Of a stretch of DNA of 64,000 nucleotides, positions 62,244 to 64,000 are shown piece by piece. A program made the position numbers and the translations under genes. Position 1 is the first letter of the stretch. Every line of letters starts with the position of its first letter. The DNA is from Rutidosis leptorrhynchoides (lineage: Eukaryota > Streptophyta > Magnoliopsida > Asterales > Asteraceae). Below the pieces are notes generated by a model. The model was not told the origin of the DNA, did no database searches, and saw nothing but the letters and a program-made list of their open reading frames with translations. The stretch lies in assembly GCF_046630445.1 (NCBI RefSeq), contig NC_092338.1, forward strand, positions 152,506,501 to 152,570,500, in the 5' to 3' direction.

Positions 62244-64000
62244 TGGTCTTAGCGAACCGGGTCTTGCATTAGTGTGTCTAACTGATAGTCATTAGGATGC
62301 ATTAGTGAGTCTGGACTTCGACGGTGTCTGCATGTCAAAAGTTTTGCTTATCATTTCGTGTCAAAAATTACCTGCTTATCATTCTTAGGGAATCACTTGT
62401 TTATCATTCTTAATCTAGACATATCTTACTGCCTGGATTTCATGAATAGTGTATAGACAAAATTCATATCTTAGCGTACCTGCTACTTCATATCTTAGCG
62501 TATCTGTTACTGTAACTTTGCCTGACATGTTCCGTAGATTCCTCCGTAACTTATGGGATTTTAGTATTATTTATGCATATGTAAACTATGTATTGCAGGG
62601 TACTAATATACATCTTATAATCTAATTCTTATTGAAAATCTTTCATCTGATCGTACGAGATGAATCCCTCAACCAGTTCGAGTCCCTCAGATTTTGATAG
62701 TTATTCCGACAACTATTCCGACATGAATATTCACCTAAGCTCCGAAAGCAGTGTCACCAGAATGAACCAACCAATCATCCATCCCCAATTCATCTGATGA
62801 GTTCGTAGTCGACTTAATTAATGGAGACGCGAAGAAGGCAATTCTTTTCATCAACCGAATTTACCTCTTGGCGATGAACCTGAAGCACTTATCAGCGAAC
62901 CATTCCGAATCATCATTTTCACCCTCATTTCCCGAATATCTCACCACGATTATATTCTATCCACAATTCTAAACCTTATTCATCCGCTCGTTTTGACCGA
63001 CAATCATCCTTGAGTAATAAGTCAACGAACTTCGCGCTCGAATAATCAATTCGGAGAATATGGTGCAAAATGTACCAGCTTCAGCAACATCCCCGGCACC
63101 AACAGTACCATCAGTAACAGCACCAGTACTATCAATAATCCATGCTTCAACATCACAACCTGTACCTCGAGCATAATTATCATTCTACATGACGTTCTAC
63201 ATCATTTATCTTCGTTCGACATGACAATTATGTAATCTCTAATGTTTTAGAGATTATTTGTTCTAGTTCTAACCGAAAACTAAATGAGATTAATATCACA
63301 TTAACTCATTAAATCCATGATTACATCTGAAGAATATATATATGTATATATGTTTTTATAAAGATTGTAATTAAAAATTCTCTTGTACAAACTGTTAATG
63401 GTGAAAATATTTTAACGGGTAGGTAATACCCGAGGACTATTTAAATTTCACGTTAATAAGTTACATTGTACGTTCTTCGAATCTGTTTCAACAAGTCATA
63501 TACTATCCTACTTACACCCACCGATATACAAATCCGTTCACCACAGAATAACCATATTCATCCAATTACATATTTGGATTTTGATCTATCAGAATCCGTC
63601 AAGTGGCATAACGAAGAAATAATGGACACAATAAAAAAAATTGATTAGAAACAGATTAATTAACAATATGAAATTCTATTAAGAATTCACGCTAACAAAA
63701 TCCTAGCTAACTGTTCCTAGCTAACTGTTAATTCCGTATTACCATTTAATTTTCGCAATTTATTTATCGCAGTTTATTTATCGTAAGTTATATTCTCGCA
63801 ATTTTATTTATCGTCATTTAAATTTCTGTTATTTATTTTTACGCACTTTAAATATCGGGACATGTATACAAGGTTTTGACATATCATATCGACGCATTTA
63901 TAATATATTATTTGTAATAACCATAAACACTCTATATGCAGTAATGAACGAGTTCTCTATACAGAGTTGAGGTTGATTCTACAATAATATATATAATTTG
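62244..64000 (+). other. internal region of element X (start)
   Basis: Reverse-complement homologue of about 49330-51120 in element 2. It includes a decayed gag-like frame and an internal polypurine-like motif at 63412-63425. No intact coding sequence. Runs off the window. Confidence 0.75.
62660..63176 (+). pseudogene. decayed gag-like ORF of element X
   Basis: Starts MNPSTSSSPSDFDSYSDNYS and stops after about 44 codons. Indels then scatter the frame until ENMVQNVPASATSPAPTVPS near the end. It matches 50212-50748 of element 2 in order, but its lesions are at different places. Confidence 0.5.

Overview
This is a plant nuclear window, almost certainly from a eudicot and most probably an Asteraceae (daisy family) genome. 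The evidence is the repeat content: Ty3/Gypsy chromovirus and Ty1/Copia retrotransposons with tRNA-iMet primer sites, plant L1-type LINEs, long (TA)n microsatellites, a plant-specific B3-domain gene and an F-box protein of the At2g35280-like type. The Asteraceae assignment rests on my recollection of LTR sequences of this style and was not checked by any search. No bacterial-type gene, rRNA or canonical tRNA gene was seen.

Left half (1-24895). Dispersed repeats and gene fragments are followed by a 3.25-kb solo Gypsy LTR (2793-6041, TSD GTGCC) and a very young Copia element (6260-11169, 216-bp LTRs differing at one visible site, TSD TCCCC, one nonsense codon in gag). Next come a 5'-truncated LINE with an intact 916-codon reading frame (12225-15334, 13-bp TSD), two inverted-repeat elements lying between (TA)n microsatellites (16499-17745), and decayed Copia, Helitron-like and hAT pieces. 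The only convincing resident host gene is a single-exon B3-domain protein on the minus strand (20316-21542). A truncated LINE (22501-23547) and a hAT transposase remnant (24404-24895) close this half.

Right half (24896-64000). This is a set of nested LTR retrotransposons that can be peeled apart by their target-site duplications. Element X (plus strand, LTR about 4.4 kb) sits in the hAT remnant. Its 5' LTR was hit by element 0 (minus strand, 27913-60799, TSD ATTAT), which has no recognisable coding capacity. One LTR of element 0 was hit by element 1 (minus strand, 34835-59778, TSD GTTAA), a Tekay/Del-like chromovirus. Element 1 was in turn hit by element 2 (minus strand, 43088-54923, TSD ATTCA), a non-autonomous relative of X.

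The most unusual object is element 1. Besides gag-protease-RT-RNase H-integrase-chromodomain it carries two extra same-strand ORFs between its primer-binding site and gag: an acidic 204-residue protein of unknown function and an F-box/Sel1-like protein resembling a host gene family. Other points that stand out are a hairpin beside the polypurine tract whose stem is kept by compensatory changes between families, a second internal copy of the polypurine motif, an array of about nine short GC-rich palindromes inside the LTRs of element 0, an LTR core of roughly 400 bp shared by otherwise unlike LTR families, and a small two-helix ORF with a TATA box antisense to element 2.
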